DNA of 55,844 bases from Oxalobacteraceae bacterium. Lineage in GTDB: Bacteria; Pseudomonadota; Gammaproteobacteria; Burkholderiales; Burkholderiaceae_D. The position numbers were made by a program, and so were the translations under genes. Under the pieces are notes generated by a model that had not been told where the DNA came from, did no database searches, and saw only the letters and a program-made list of their open reading frames with translations. The stretch lies in the NCBI GenBank assembly GCA_003537575.1, contig DPRS01000035.1, positions 1-55,844 of the forward strand, in the 5' to 3' direction. Below are positions 26,884 through 37,088 of the stretch, piece after piece. Position 1 is the first letter of the stretch. Each line of letters opens with the position of its first letter.

Positions 26884-27588
26884 TCAAGGCGGCGCCTGCC
26901 TTTGTGGTCGCATTACAACTTCGACGCGGCGGTTTTGCTTTCGGCCCTGCGGCGTGTTGTTGGCGGCAAGGAAGCAGCAGGCTGCCTGGGCGCTGAACGC
27001 CAAGGTGGACTGGTTTGCTGGAAGGCGGGTACGCAGGTGGTCGTGGACCGTTTTGGCACGCGCCTGGGCGAGCGCCCGGTTGGCGCGCAGGCTGCCGGTA
27101 CTGTCGGTGTAGCCGGTAATGACAACCTCGCCGGTCTCGGGAGCTACGGCCATTGCGCGATCGAGCCGCGACTTTTCGGAAGCGGAGAGGGCGGCGCTGC
27201 CGGTGGAAAATCGGACGATGGCTCGGTGTGGGGTGGGCAGCGTCTGGAGTACGGTGGCAAGGCGCAACACCGGCATGTCCGCGCCGGGCACGTCGCTCGC
27301 CTGCGGTGCATCCGGCGTCGCGGCGGTGGGAGGCGCCGTTACGGGCCTTACCACGGCCAGAGTTTTAGGGGTAACAGCGGGGCAGGCCGGCTCCATACAG
27401 GCGGCATACGATGCGCTGCCGCCAAAATCCATCTGGGTGAGCTTGCGGGACAGCGAGTAGCTGTGCGCGTGGCGTGGCTGCCCAGATTCGTCGTGTTGCC
27501 GGGACGGCGAACTGCACGACATGGTCAAGAGCGCCATGGCGGAAAGCAGGCCAATTCTTTCAACCGGGCGTAATGTGTTTTGCGTCAT
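26884..27588 (-). CDS. OmpA-family lipoprotein at the head of the transfer operon
   Basis: A 234-residue lipoprotein. The lipobox LLTMSC anchors Cys25. A Pro/Thr/Ala-rich spacer leads to a C-terminal OmpA-like peptidoglycan-binding domain (about residues 115-230) with VVITGYTDSTGS and the ending NRRVEVVM; the usual NxxLSxxRA stretch appears as NRALAQARAKTV. It probably anchors the mating channel to the cell wall. It is coupled to the transglycosylase upstream by an ATGA overlap and lies 82 bp before the pilin gene. Confidence 0.85.
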   Translation of the reverse strand: MTQNTLRPVERIGLLSAMALLTMSCSSPSRQHDESGQPRHAHSYSLSRKLTQMDFGGSASYAACMEPACPAVTPKTLAVVRPVTAPPTAATPDAPQASDVPGADMPVLRLATVLQTLPTPHRAIVRFSTGSAALSASEKSRLDRAMAVAPETGEVVITGYTDSTGSLRANRALAQARAKTVHDHLRTRLPANQSTLAFSAQAACCFLAANNTPQGRKQNRRVEVVMRPQRQAPP

Positions 27589-28133
27589 GGCGACACCCGA
27601 ACAGCGAGGAGGGCGGGCGGCACGCTCTGGGCTGTTGGAAGTTGACGATGGGGTTTACGGGAGGCCGCGAGTACAGGCGTGCCCTGTTCGGAGGGCAGTT
27701 GCCGGTAGACCAGCCAGGCATACCTGGCGCGGGCTTTTTGGCAGGCTGCCCCTTTGAGCTGGCTACAGGCGGCGTTATAGGCGCCGATCCCATCCCACGT
27801 TGCGCCGTGACGAGAGAAGCTGTCGGCAAGCAGCCAGGCACCGACATGGATGTTGGTGCACGGGTCATAGAGGTCGTTTTCACGGATGCCGTAGCGCGCC
27901 AGCGTGCGCAAGTGCGTACTGTTGATCTGCATGAGCCCGATATCGTAGGAACCGGTGCGGACGAGGTGCGTGCGGTTGATCGCCTGCGGATTCAGGCGCG
28001 ATTCGACGCGCGCAATGGCGACAAGTAAATCCGCGGGAACGCGGTAGTGACGTGCCGCCTGTTCCCAGCACGCCCGAGCAACTGCGGGCGTGCAGAGCAG
28101 TACAAGAATTCCGGCAATGTAATGATGCTGCAT
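27585..28133 (-). CDS. Lytic transglycosylase of the transfer system (VirB1/TraT-like SLT)
   Basis: A 182-residue exported muramidase-like protein. Signal peptide residues 1-19, then an SLT domain: catalytic Glu in ARVESRLNPQAIN, YDIGLMQIN and the final GIGAYNAACS helix. It opens peptidoglycan locally for channel assembly. The ATG at 28133 is chosen because the signal peptide begins there and a purine-rich site precedes it; the longer frame has no signal. It is the first gene of the long transfer operon, so the operon promoter should lie in 28134-28323. Confidence 0.9.
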   Translation of the reverse strand: MQHHYIAGILVLLCTPAVARACWEQAARHYRVPADLLVAIARVESRLNPQAINRTHLVRTGSYDIGLMQINSTHLRTLARYGIRENDLYDPCTNIHVGAWLLADSFSRHGATWDGIGAYNAACSQLKGAACQKARARYAWLVYRQLPSEQGTPVLAASRKPHRQLPTAQSVPPALLAVRVSP

Positions 28134-28323
28134 AGCCCACCCCTCATAGGAACAGTGTTGCGCGCACCGTGCGCGAGCTTCCATGCTGCGGCCAGCTGAG
28201 CGGCCAGGGTCTGGTTCGGGTGAGCCCCGGCGACAAGCGTCAGGGCAGGGTGGTGCGGCTTGGAACAACTTGCCGTGGGACGATGACGGACACCGGCCTC
28301 ACGGGCGTGCTTAGGGGGAGGCG

Positions 28324-28830
28324 TCAGCTGGCCGGAGGGGAAGGGGATTTACGGGCGACCCGCTCGGCCGTATTGATTCGAGCCTGGTGTAGCACCGGCA
28401 CGCCCGTCGGATCATCCTGGTTGCACAGCGCCACGCAAGCCGTCGTCAACTGGTCGAGCTGGAACTTCGGGTGCGGGTGCCGGTTTGCGGAGGACCGCTG
28501 CAGCGCCTGCAGCAGCACATACTGCGGCATCCACATGGATTCACGGCGGCGCGGGCTGTGCTGCGGCGCACGCAAGACCAGTTCGGTCCCCAGGAAGGCG
28601 AAGATGCGCGTCGCCGCATTGTCGTGGGCGAACACCAACGCGACGCAGGCGCTGATCAGGTCGGGAAAGCGGAATGTTGGCGAGATGTTGTGCTCGCTCT
28701 TGTGCAGCGCGTATAGCCATTCGTGTTCATCGAGCCAGAGCCGCGTTTCGACGATGTTGTCCGAGGGCTCGCTGGGAGGCCGGGGTGCCAACGAAATCCC
28801 ATGTTGCGGGGGCAGGATAGCAGTATCCAT
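28324..28830 (-). CDS. Hypothetical backbone protein
   Basis: A 168-residue soluble protein without a family I can name. It looks alpha-helical, with TRLWLDEHEWLYALHKSEH and later PKFQLDQLTTACVALC, and ends in a Pro/Ser tail. I chose the ATG at 28830, with AAGGAAGAG at 6-9 nt; the ATG at 28848 is also open. It is GC-rich like the transfer genes and marks the last backbone gene before the AT-rich island. A regulatory or accessory ICE role is possible but unproven. Confidence 0.6.
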   Translation of the reverse strand: MDTAILPPQHGISLAPRPPSEPSDNIVETRLWLDEHEWLYALHKSEHNISPTFRFPDLISACVALVFAHDNAATRIFAFLGTELVLRAPQHSPRRRESMWMPQYVLLQALQRSSANRHPHPKFQLDQLTTACVALCNQDDPTGVPVLHQARINTAERVARKSPSPPAS

Positions 28831-29215
28831 GGCGTGCTCTTCCTTCATTCAGGGGGAAGCCGCAGTGATGCGGCGGATGAAAGAAGATTAATAAAAAAAT
28901 TGGGGAAAGTCCCCGGGAAATGTGCTGTTATGGAAGGGAATTTTGCGATCAGTCCGAGAAATTATGTGAATCCGTTGGGAATGAGCCCGGCTAATTATGA
29001 TTGACTGCATTTGGCAAAAGCTGTAATTGTATTAGCCCGAATATTCTGGGATACGCCATGCTGGATTTGTTCACAACTCAATCTTAATTGTATGTCTTAG
29101 TTCGGCCAGGAGAGGAAGTATGGCTGCGCTAATTCACTGGCAGTTTCAAGACTGAGAGTGGACATTCAAATTTGTGTACGACCGGCCGCAGTACAGCGAA
29201 AGCGGCCATCTATGA
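28831..29215. other. Left edge of the AT-rich island
   Basis: About 385 bp where base composition drops sharply from the GC-rich backbone. It holds the likely promoter of the preceding gene and the 3' flank of the giant STAND-like gene. I see no tRNA, integrase or clear terminal repeat. Confidence 0.5.
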
Positions 29216-32200
29216 TCACAGTGCAAATGACCAATACGACATTCGTGTACCATCAATAGTTCGATGTTTCTCAAAGTATCTATCCAAATTTGCCTCATGC
29301 GTCGCAGCCAGGGCAGCGTCCATGTCAGAAATTTCGCTCACTTTTGTTAAACCAAGCGAATTGAAAGACGTACCAATCCTCAGGCCGGCACCTTTTGTCA
29401 AGAGCCACCTATCGTGGATCAATATTTCGTCGCGCCCCTCCGAACCCAGGGCGATTACCTCGGTTTCCGGAGGATCTTGATCACATAGTTGCAGCCACTC
29501 GTCTGTGAATGCATCAACGGTAGTCGCACTTTTCGACTTAAGATGACTTTTACTGGTCAAAATTTTCACTTTACACTGGGGTGCCGCAGCAATGACCAGC
29601 CGAAGAAACGCAACATCAGTCGGTCCAAAATAAGCGTCGCATAGCTTAACGTATCCTTCAGCATTCGCTTCAAGCCAAGTTCTAATAAAATCAAGTGCAC
29701 GCTCCCGTTCACCAGGCAGTACAACAAAAGCATTAGTCGCTGTAGAAGGTTCATTATTGATCGGGACATCTTGCTTACGGCTAAGTCGCAGAATAGTCGC
29801 AGCCATCTCCGTCGATAAAATGATGGCCTCCGCCAAGGGTAGTACATGAACTTCTAGATCACGCCCAGAATTATATTTTCTGCATAAATTCTCGACATAC
29901 CACATATACATTCCATACCCTCTCTCGAGGGGAACGCCCTTTATGGTCAAAAGGTATTGAATCATCACGTCGATTGGTCGAATCTCGAGCCGACCAGCAA
30001 CCAACGCGCTAAAATTCTTCCACGCGCCTTGCGCAAATTCATCAGTCGCGGTTTTCTCCAGCTCTGTTACCGATTTTGCGTTGGCCAGCGTGCGCTTTAC
30101 CTTACTAAGGTTAGCTGACAGTGCGAGTTCACGCTTAACAGAGGCGCGCGCCGGATCATCATCAATTAAATCGACTAATTCGTCCGCTAGCCCAACCTCA
30201 ATCTTTTCTGCAAGGTCAATCAGATCTCGTCTGTGTCGCTGAACCTTAGAAGAGGACTCCAGTTCTGTAGAAAGCAGAATCGCCCGCTTTAAGACCGCTT
30301 TTGCGCTTGCAGTTGCATCCTTAGCACTAGCGCTAGCGAATGACTCATAATGGCTTAGCCTATCAATTGGAGACGGTATCAGGTCGATGGCACTTACTCC
30401 ACTTGCAAATAGCAATTGCTTATCAGCCTCGTATTTCCCGGGCATACACTTCGCAATCTCGATAAGCACATATGCTCTGTCTGCATGATTTACAATCTGG
30501 TTCGCCTGGTCAATCAAAATCCCCCATTGTTTATGAGATGAATCTGTCAGGCGAAGGGACTGTGCCAAGCTCGCAATTTTGTATCCATCATGCTTAATAT
30601 TATGCTGATCGGGCAGTTTGGTATTTATTACTTGCTGTAGTTTCTGGAACAAATCAGCACGTTGTTGGCCAGTAAACACATTTTTATTTGTCTTTGAACA
30701 GACGGCGTCGAGAACGCACGATAAGGTTCCATATAAACCGCTATCAGTGTTGTGTTTCTCAATCAATGACCACAACTCTAGTAAATCATCCCGTTCCAAA
30801 ATAAATTTATCGAATTCGTATGAGTGGTAGGGATCATAAGGCGTTATTTTTCGAACGATGAACAACGCTGCTTCATATAAAGCTTCTTCAGCGAGCTGTT
30901 TCGGCAGCTGAGCAAGAAAATCGAACGCTTTAACGGAACTAACACAACGCAATATTGGGAAACACGTGCGCAATGCGTTATTGTAGAGATTGATATCTGA
31001 ATTTTTTGCGGCATCCACTATAGGGATGCACTTTTCCTGCATTATGCGTTTGGTGAGATCGCTCCGATTCGCGCACCAACTGCGCGCAGCTAGGTCGCAA
31101 AACGCCATAAGTTGGGTGGTGCTGCACGGAAGCATTTCGACTAATGTTGAATATCGAACCAGAGCCTCATCATCAAAAAGTCCAGCTTTAATAATAGGCT
31201 GAGATATCCGCGATATTAAATAAATGCATCTCTCGAGAGTTCCTTTTGCGCGCTCGGAATTTGGAATAATTTGTAGTTTTAGTGCCTGAGCATGATCAAA
31301 AAAGATAATTGCTTGTCGCCGGTCTCGCTCTGCAAGTGCAGCGGAAGCAGTAAAGGCATAGTCAATTGCTTGCAATCGGGAATCCACTTTTTCTATCAGC
31401 TTATAGATTGTGGTTGCGTCATTCTCTGTTTGAGTATTATTTTCACACTTTATTCTTAGCTCAATCAATGCGCACTCGCATACGCATTCCATTGCAGTCG
31501 CTTTCTCTCGCACAGTACCGCAAATTGAAACCCAAAGATCCCTCTCGTCGTTCTGCTCTACCGCCTTATGAAATCCCAATATAGCTTCGTCGCGGTCACT
31601 GTATTCAGAAATCTCATTCACCGACTTGAATAAGCAAGCCTTCCTTTCCTCCGAAAACGGCAACTTTCCGATATTTGACGCAAGTAATGATAGTGCGCTA
31701 TTTCGTCGCGATTCCGAGTTTAGGACGCAAGCAAGCTCGAATGCTGCCTGGTGATCACTGCGGATCAATGAGCGTAGTACACCTTCTGTTGCGGCAAAGT
31801 GATCTGCTGTGTGCTTGAGAATAGCGTCCGTAACCGTAGCCAAGTCACCCTTAATAACTGCGCGGAAACCATTTTTGGCTTCCAACGCGCCATCAGAGTC
31901 CATCCTTTCTAGCATGCTCAACATTATGCTAAAACATTCTGCTTGCACTTCTGGCGTCGCGATACAGCTTACGTCGTAGTACGTTTGAGATATTCTTTCC
32001 TCTGCATTGCTCCGGTTCAAGTGTAATTGAGAATGCGATAGGCGCATTTGCAAGACGACCAAATATTTTGATGCAGCACTTTTCGATATGAGCCCGAGTT
32101 GGGCATCGAAGCGATCAATCAATCGTGCCAAACGAACATCGTCAGCTTTTGACTGCGGCAGCGGAATCGAGAAGTCAGCTAAATCTCGAGCTTTCGGAGT

Positions 32201-34135
32201 ATAGCGGGCTTCTTTGATCAACATATCAAGGGAATAATCAACAACATCGAGAATATCTTTGTGCGTTCGACGAACATTGATAACCGAGCGCAGGAAAAGT
32301 ATTCGCTGTTCGACATCCATAAGTCCCGCCGTGCCGATCACCTCGCTCATGGGCATCTGCTCGGTGAATGCATTAAGTGATGCGATGAATTTCTGCAGCG
32401 ACGCATCGGATATCAGCTTCCCCATTTTCTTAGTAAAGCCCGAATTATCGGATCCATCCGATAACGTTGCTGCGATCGACAAGCTGAATAATTCAGTGTC
32501 TTTTTTTGCTGATGTCTGATTTCTTTTGTTTGCCTTCTCTACGATTTCAATCGCAAGGTCGGGTTCAAAAAAAAGAATATTTGCCGCAATTTCCATTGCG
32601 TTATCGGGTTGCTCGCCAAAATCGATCTCCGCAGCCAGCTTTCGGATAAAGTCAACAATAGTGGTGTCTACAGTTCCACCTTTACGTTTGATCCCTTTGC
32701 AATAAGTTGACAGAAGGCGAAGTCGATCCTCTCTTAACATTGCCTCGTTGGACAATTTAAGTGCTCGATCTGTTTGATTAAGTGCTACAAGCGCGTCGAC
32801 CTCGCTGTTCAGAACTTCTTGCGTTCCAACTGCACCTAGAATGTTCTGCTGTAGTGAGAATTTAAAAATTTCAGTCGCAGCTTTTAGCTGGTTCGCGCTT
32901 TTAATTGCTAAATCGGCTCGATTTCGCAGCGCGCTAATTGACTGTGTGGATTGTAGGAGCCGTGCGTAGTGATCAGTTGTGATGAGATCAATAATTGCCT
33001 GCTGTTGGTTCAGCTGTTGATAATACGTTGGCAAAAACCGTAAAGCGTTTTCGCTTGTTGGATTTTTGAGAAGATAGTCAATCTGTAGCAACAGTGCCTG
33101 CTTCTGCAGTTCGATCAACTTCTTTTCTGCAAACCTTCTATGAGACTCCGAAACAAAGCTAAAGGAACCGCCGCTTTGACGCGGCGAATTAAGGAAAGTA
33201 CATCTATTTTCCAAGCTTGAAAAATCATCTGGAAGCGCTGAACTTATGCCAATGATTTCATCGCGCGATAGTGTGCGTTTCGCAAACGTAATAACAGCCA
33301 GTGCTAATTTGGCACCCTCGGGAAGTCGATCTATTGCGGCGAACTCGAGTTTGATGAACTCCAAATACTTCGATGGTTCACCCTCTAATATGTCGGTTAG
33401 GGTTTCGCCGGCATTAAGCAGTCTTTTAACTGACGCGATTCGGCCTGGAATTCCCTTGCATACCTTATAAATTTCACTGGTTTCGTCACGGGAAAGTTCC
33501 GGGCGATTCAAAAACTTTTCGACTTCCTCAAGTCTAAACTTTAGCTGTTGATAGGGCTTTGATGTCGTTTTTCCGAGATATTTTGAAAATTCGTCTTGGG
33601 CACCTACGATCAAAAATCTAAAGTTGTCGACGCCGAGCGGAAGTACTTCCCGAAAAATCTCTTCTATCCTAAAAGCATCGTCCTGCGGAATCTGGTGCAG
33701 ACCATCAATTACTATATATAAAATAGCGTTTTTCTTCTTCTTACGCACTTTGTAGACAAGGCCCATGTATTCGGCCTGATCTACCGTTGCCTTATCAAAT
33801 GCGGTGCCGAACACATACCAGTGAAATTGTTCAGTTAGCGCTAGTCGAAGATAGTCGAGACTATAGGCGAACCGGCTTGCTGGCTTAATGAAAAGTGAAA
33901 AAGTTTGTTCTGGATAGCGACGGCAGTACTGCGCTAAAGTTGTCGTAGCCCCGTCTCCTTCCTCACCCTCCAAAAACACGATGGTAGTGGCGGTGAGAAG
34001 CCCTGAGATAGTCTCCAAAAAATGGGGCCGATCAATCTGATCTTCAGTTTCTTGTGGAAAGTCTCGAGCAAAATTCCAATTACTAGCCAAAATATTTTCT
34101 GAACTCACAGCAGCCTTGTCATTTTTAGTATCCAA
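29216..34135 (-). CDS. Giant STAND-like P-loop protein with phospholipase-D-like C-terminus (defence candidate)
   Basis: A 1639-residue protein. Near the N-terminus is a STAND-type NTPase module: a P-loop at residues 57-66 (GEEGDGATTT), Walker B ILYIVIDGLHQI with Asp144, a sensor strand FRFLIVGAQ, and a GLPL-like CKGIPGRIASV followed by a winged-helix region. The usual Walker A lysine is Ala63. A very long helical repeat region (about 330-1480) follows. The last about 170 residues resemble a phospholipase-D-like fold: YFGPTDVAFLRLVIAAAP and then IHDRWLLTKGAGLRIGTSFNSLG (His1574), with R where a classical HKD has K. STAND proteins with repeats and a nuclease or other effector are typical prokaryotic NLR-like phage sensors. 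It is the only large gene in an AT-rich insert inside the transfer region, with codon use unlike its neighbours. Confidence 0.8.
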   Translation of the reverse strand: MDTKNDKAAVSSENILASNWNFARDFPQETEDQIDRPHFLETISGLLTATTIVFLEGEEGDGATTTLAQYCRRYPEQTFSLFIKPASRFAYSLDYLRLALTEQFHWYVFGTAFDKATVDQAEYMGLVYKVRKKKKNAILYIVIDGLHQIPQDDAFRIEEIFREVLPLGVDNFRFLIVGAQDEFSKYLGKTTSKPYQQLKFRLEEVEKFLNRPELSRDETSEIYKVCKGIPGRIASVKRLLNAGETLTDILEGEPSKYLEFIKLEFAAIDRLPEGAKLALAVITFAKRTLSRDEIIGISSALPDDFSSLENRCTFLNSPRQSGGSFSFVSESHRRFAEKKLIELQKQALLLQIDYLLKNPTSENALRFLPTYYQQLNQQQAIIDLITTDHYARLLQSTQSISALRNRADLAIKSANQLKAATEIFKFSLQQNILGAVGTQEVLNSEVDALVALNQTDRALKLSNEAMLREDRLRLLSTYCKGIKRKGGTVDTTIVDFIRKLAAEIDFGEQPDNAMEIAANILFFEPDLAIEIVEKANKRNQTSAKKDTELFSLSIAATLSDGSDNSGFTKKMGKLISDASLQKFIASLNAFTEQMPMSEVIGTAGLMDVEQRILFLRSVINVRRTHKDILDVVDYSLDMLIKEARYTPKARDLADFSIPLPQSKADDVRLARLIDRFDAQLGLISKSAASKYLVVLQMRLSHSQLHLNRSNAEERISQTYYDVSCIATPEVQAECFSIMLSMLERMDSDGALEAKNGFRAVIKGDLATVTDAILKHTADHFAATEGVLRSLIRSDHQAAFELACVLNSESRRNSALSLLASNIGKLPFSEERKACLFKSVNEISEYSDRDEAILGFHKAVEQNDERDLWVSICGTVREKATAMECVCECALIELRIKCENNTQTENDATTIYKLIEKVDSRLQAIDYAFTASAALAERDRRQAIIFFDHAQALKLQIIPNSERAKGTLERCIYLISRISQPIIKAGLFDDEALVRYSTLVEMLPCSTTQLMAFCDLAARSWCANRSDLTKRIMQEKCIPIVDAAKNSDINLYNNALRTCFPILRCVSSVKAFDFLAQLPKQLAEEALYEAALFIVRKITPYDPYHSYEFDKFILERDDLLELWSLIEKHNTDSGLYGTLSCVLDAVCSKTNKNVFTGQQRADLFQKLQQVINTKLPDQHNIKHDGYKIASLAQSLRLTDSSHKQWGILIDQANQIVNHADRAYVLIEIAKCMPGKYEADKQLLFASGVSAIDLIPSPIDRLSHYESFASASAKDATASAKAVLKRAILLSTELESSSKVQRHRRDLIDLAEKIEVGLADELVDLIDDDPARASVKRELALSANLSKVKRTLANAKSVTELEKTATDEFAQGAWKNFSALVAGRLEIRPIDVMIQYLLTIKGVPLERGYGMYMWYVENLCRKYNSGRDLEVHVLPLAEAIILSTEMAATILRLSRKQDVPINNEPSTATNAFVVLPGERERALDFIRTWLEANAEGYVKLCDAYFGPTDVAFLRLVIAAAPQCKVKILTSKSHLKSKSATTVDAFTDEWLQLCDQDPPETEVIALGSEGRDEILIHDRWLLTKGAGLRIGTSFNSLGLTKVSEISDMDAALAATHEANLDRYFEKHRTIDGTRMSYWSFAL

Positions 34136-34566
34136 ATTTCGATACTAGCGGTTATTTTGCTACCGGACAAGTTTTGCAATATCGGGACATCAATCGTTTG
34201 CCCTATGGTGCTTTCAACGTGATGGATTCCGTCCGAAGTCAAACCTTAAGTTTGATTTATAACAATTGCATCAATCGTATTCAGAAGACCATGTGGTATG
34301 GAACGATTTTACTTGGCTTCAGATCTGGCAATCGGGTCTTCTGACGTCGACAAGGCGCAGGAAATAAGGAGCCGCACGGGTATCTTTTTCGCAGTTAACT
34401 TCCTTTTAAGTAAGGGTTATGAGCTTGACTTTGCCATTGAACTCTTGGTGTCCACTACGACACTCACAGGAAGCAACTCATCATAATCGTTCACTTGTAG
34501 TCTAATCGTGAGGCTGCTTTCGAGCTAATGCAGATACACTTCGCAATTCCAGCCAATCCTTAGCTG
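34136..34566. other. Right part of the AT-rich island, promoter region of the STAND-like gene
   Basis: About 430 bp. It must hold the promoter of the minus-strand STAND-like gene. One open frame at 34298-34486 (+, 62 codons) has no ribosome site and no recognisable homology, so I do not call it a gene. Composition returns to GC-rich at about 34560. Confidence 0.45.
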
Positions 34567-35190
34567 TCAAGCTCGCCGATGAAAACTCGCCAGTGCCCGG
34601 CTGGCAAACACGCTGATGGCCAGTGGTACCAGCGGCAAGGCCAGTGGCGGCACCGTCACCGGCAGCACCAGGGCAACGACGGTAAGGCAGACAGCCACGA
34701 TCGCCGCGCAGGCATAGAGGGCAAACACTTCCGGATTGTGCTGGATGAATTCCCTGGATTTAATCATGCGACGCATGCAGCCATCGAACAGGGCTGCCAG
34801 CATCCATGCCAGCAGCAGCGGCAGCCATTCAACCAGTGCGCAGAGGCGGTAAGTCGCCAAGGCAAACAGCGTGTCGATCGCACGAAAATAATCACTGTTG
34901 AACAGACGATTGTTGGCCTGGGCCATTTGCCAGGCGACATCCAGCGCAACGGGCTTGGATGGCGGTTCCGGCGAGGATTTTGGGATCGGGCTAGCCTGCT
35001 GTGCTGTCGCTTGCAAGTCCAGCATGCGCGCGAGAATGCTTACTGCGTGTGTGGGGCTCCATGCATCGGCGGTCAGGGCGTGTTCGACGCGCAGCTGGTC
35101 GAGGAAACGCTCGGGCGGAAAGGCTGCGGGCAGGTATAGAACAAGGATCAGCAGCGCCACCAGGGCTGATGTGCATACGAAGCGGATCAT
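34567..35190 (-). CDS. DUF4400 family membrane protein
   Basis: A 207-residue inner-membrane protein. Membrane helices lie at about residues 5-24, 118-138 and 155-195; a helical domain (30-115) and the conserved SREFIQHNPEVFALY segment fit DUF4400, a family tied to MobH-type conjugative elements and usually next to traD. The function is unknown; a link to the coupling protein is suggested by the ATGA overlap with traD. Confidence 0.8.
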   Translation of the reverse strand: MIRFVCTSALVALLILVLYLPAAFPPERFLDQLRVEHALTADAWSPTHAVSILARMLDLQATAQQASPIPKSSPEPPSKPVALDVAWQMAQANNRLFNSDYFRAIDTLFALATYRLCALVEWLPLLLAWMLAALFDGCMRRMIKSREFIQHNPEVFALYACAAIVAVCLTVVALVLPVTVPPLALPLVPLAISVFASRALASFHRRA

Positions 35191-37088
35191 GCCGGCGCTC
35201 CGGGCACGGATTGACCGGCACCGGGATCCAGGATCGGGAAGCGCCCCTTGATGATTCGCCCGCCCGATACCGAGGCGAAGTACTGCAGGTTCGGCAGCTT
35301 GCCAAGGATGTCGGCGGGAATGCGCTCTTCCAGCGTTTCGGTGAGCTGAGACGAGTACGCGGAAGTGAAATCGCCTAGGTGCGCATCCGACGCATTGTTT
35401 AAGCCCACCCGCAGGGTGTGGATCGCGGTCTTGCCGAAGGTTTCGACGATGAAGTCTTGCGTCGGCCGGTCCTTGGTGCGCAGCGCGATCAGGTTGTTGA
35501 GATTGCCCAAAGCCATGCGCGCGGCGGCTTCACTGCCGAGCCGCCTGGCCAGATCGGCCAGGGTTTGCATGGCGCAGGTCGTGAAAATCCCGCCTTCGGC
35601 GCCCTTGTTGAGGATTTCGATCAAGGGCTGGTTGATCACGTTCGACACCTCGTCGACAAACAGGGAGATGCGCCGGTAGCCGCCCAGGTTGTAGCGCATG
35701 CCCGCGCGGGCGGCAAGGTCCGCCAGCGAGAGTGCGCCGATGGCGGAGGCCACCGACGGGTCGGGTAGGGCATCCAGGCACATGTAGAGGACGTGGCCGC
35801 CGCGTTCAATCTTTTCGAAATTCATGATGGCACGCCGGTCATCGGCATCGAACGGATCCGGCGACAGGCTCAATCCCAAATCGCCCGAGGTCAGCATCGA
35901 CAGCACCGGCAGCAGGTTAGCGGTGATTTTCTGGTAATGCTCGCGGTTGTGCCGGAAGGTCCGCACCTGCGCATCGATGACCTTGTTGTGCTGGTGCTGC
36001 GGCACGTGGTGCTCATAGAAGGCGACGAAGGCGAGCAGGTCGCTGCTCGCGGCTTCCGAGGGGCGCTTCAAGTTGCCGCGCTGGGCGTCGCTCAAGAGCT
36101 TGCGCATGTCCGCCTGCTCGCGCCAGTCCGGGCCGCAGGCGGCGTCAAAAAAACGCCGCAACGCCGCTTCCAGCACCGGCTCGATGCCGCCCTCGATATA
36201 CTTGGTCAGCTTCATCAGGTTCGGCCGCTCTTCCAGGTCGACCAAGCCCTGGACGACGACATTGACGGCATCCCAGCCGAAGGCGCTGAAGGCGCCGGCG
36301 GTATCCGGCGGCATGATCGACTGGATGCGCGAGGCGATCTCGGTTGGCTTTTGCCAGTTGAAAGTGAAATCCAGGCGCACTCCCTTTTCTGGAAAGGCAG
36401 GATGGAATTCCAGGAAAGTGTCGGCTTCCCGGTAATCGGCGCAGGCCCGCATGACCGCACGCTTCAGGCGCCGGCTGTTCTTGGGGTCGATTACGACCAC
36501 GACGTCGCCGCGACGCACCGCTTGCGTGACCAGGTTGGCCAGCGCAACGCCCTTGCCGGACTGGGTGGTGCCCACCAGGAGCGTACCGCCCTCGAAATTC
36601 TGCAGCGGCCGGTAGAGTGCCTGCTCGCGCGGCGCGACGCCATGTATGTAGGGCAAGCCGATCTCGCTATCGGGTTGCGGATCGACCGCGTAGCCCAGCC
36701 AGCGCAGCAGTACGGGCGACACTGCATAGTCGCGGAAATCCACCTTGGCCAGCTCGTACAGGCGTTGCGAATGCACCGGTTGCCACTCGAAGCCGAAGCC
36801 CAGAAACACTTGGTCGGGTTGCCTGTTCAGTTTCTCCAGGGTCGTGGTGGACATCACCTGCATGGCACGGCCCGACAGCGAGGCGCGCACCACCAGGATG
36901 CGCAGCGCCTGCCGCAGGCGCAGCACCGCCATCATGAGGCAGCTTGCCGCAAGGAGACCGGTCATTTGCCAAGGCAATGCTTCCCGGACGGCCACAGCAA
37001 GGGAGGCAAGCAGGGCGGCCAGCCACGCCAGACCAGCGTAGGCTTCATAGGCAGGACGCCATGGCATCTCATATGGGCGCGTCAGCAT
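35187..37088 (-). CDS. traD: Type IV coupling protein TraD
   Basis: A 633-residue VirD4-class ATPase that brings the relaxase-DNA complex to the channel. Two N-terminal membrane helices (about residues 17-35 and 41-58) are followed by the motor domain with Walker A GTTQSGKG (173-180), the VVVIDPKNS strand, and Walker B LFVDE (to residue 480); the late motif MQTLADLARRLG follows. The SXT and PFGI-type TraD proteins have this layout. It is coupled on both sides: a 7-bp overlap with the relaxase gene upstream and ATGA with DUF4400 downstream. Confidence 0.93.
   Translation of the reverse strand: MLTRPYEMPWRPAYEAYAGLAWLAALLASLAVAVREALPWQMTGLLAASCLMMAVLRLRQALRILVVRASLSGRAMQVMSTTTLEKLNRQPDQVFLGFGFEWQPVHSQRLYELAKVDFRDYAVSPVLLRWLGYAVDPQPDSEIGLPYIHGVAPREQALYRPLQNFEGGTLLVGTTQSGKGVALANLVTQAVRRGDVVVVIDPKNSRRLKRAVMRACADYREADTFLEFHPAFPEKGVRLDFTFNWQKPTEIASRIQSIMPPDTAGAFSAFGWDAVNVVVQGLVDLEERPNLMKLTKYIEGGIEPVLEAALRRFFDAACGPDWREQADMRKLLSDAQRGNLKRPSEAASSDLLAFVAFYEHHVPQHQHNKVIDAQVRTFRHNREHYQKITANLLPVLSMLTSGDLGLSLSPDPFDADDRRAIMNFEKIERGGHVLYMCLDALPDPSVASAIGALSLADLAARAGMRYNLGGYRRISLFVDEVSNVINQPLIEILNKGAEGGIFTTCAMQTLADLARRLGSEAAARMALGNLNNLIALRTKDRPTQDFIVETFGKTAIHTLRVGLNNASDAHLGDFTSAYSSQLTETLEERIPADILGKLPNLQYFASVSGGRIIKGRFPILDPGAGQSVPGAPA

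Noticed and set aside
34298..34486. 62-codon plus-strand frame in the gap upstream of the STAND-like gene
   Set aside because: No ribosome site or homology; likely chance in AT-rich sequence.
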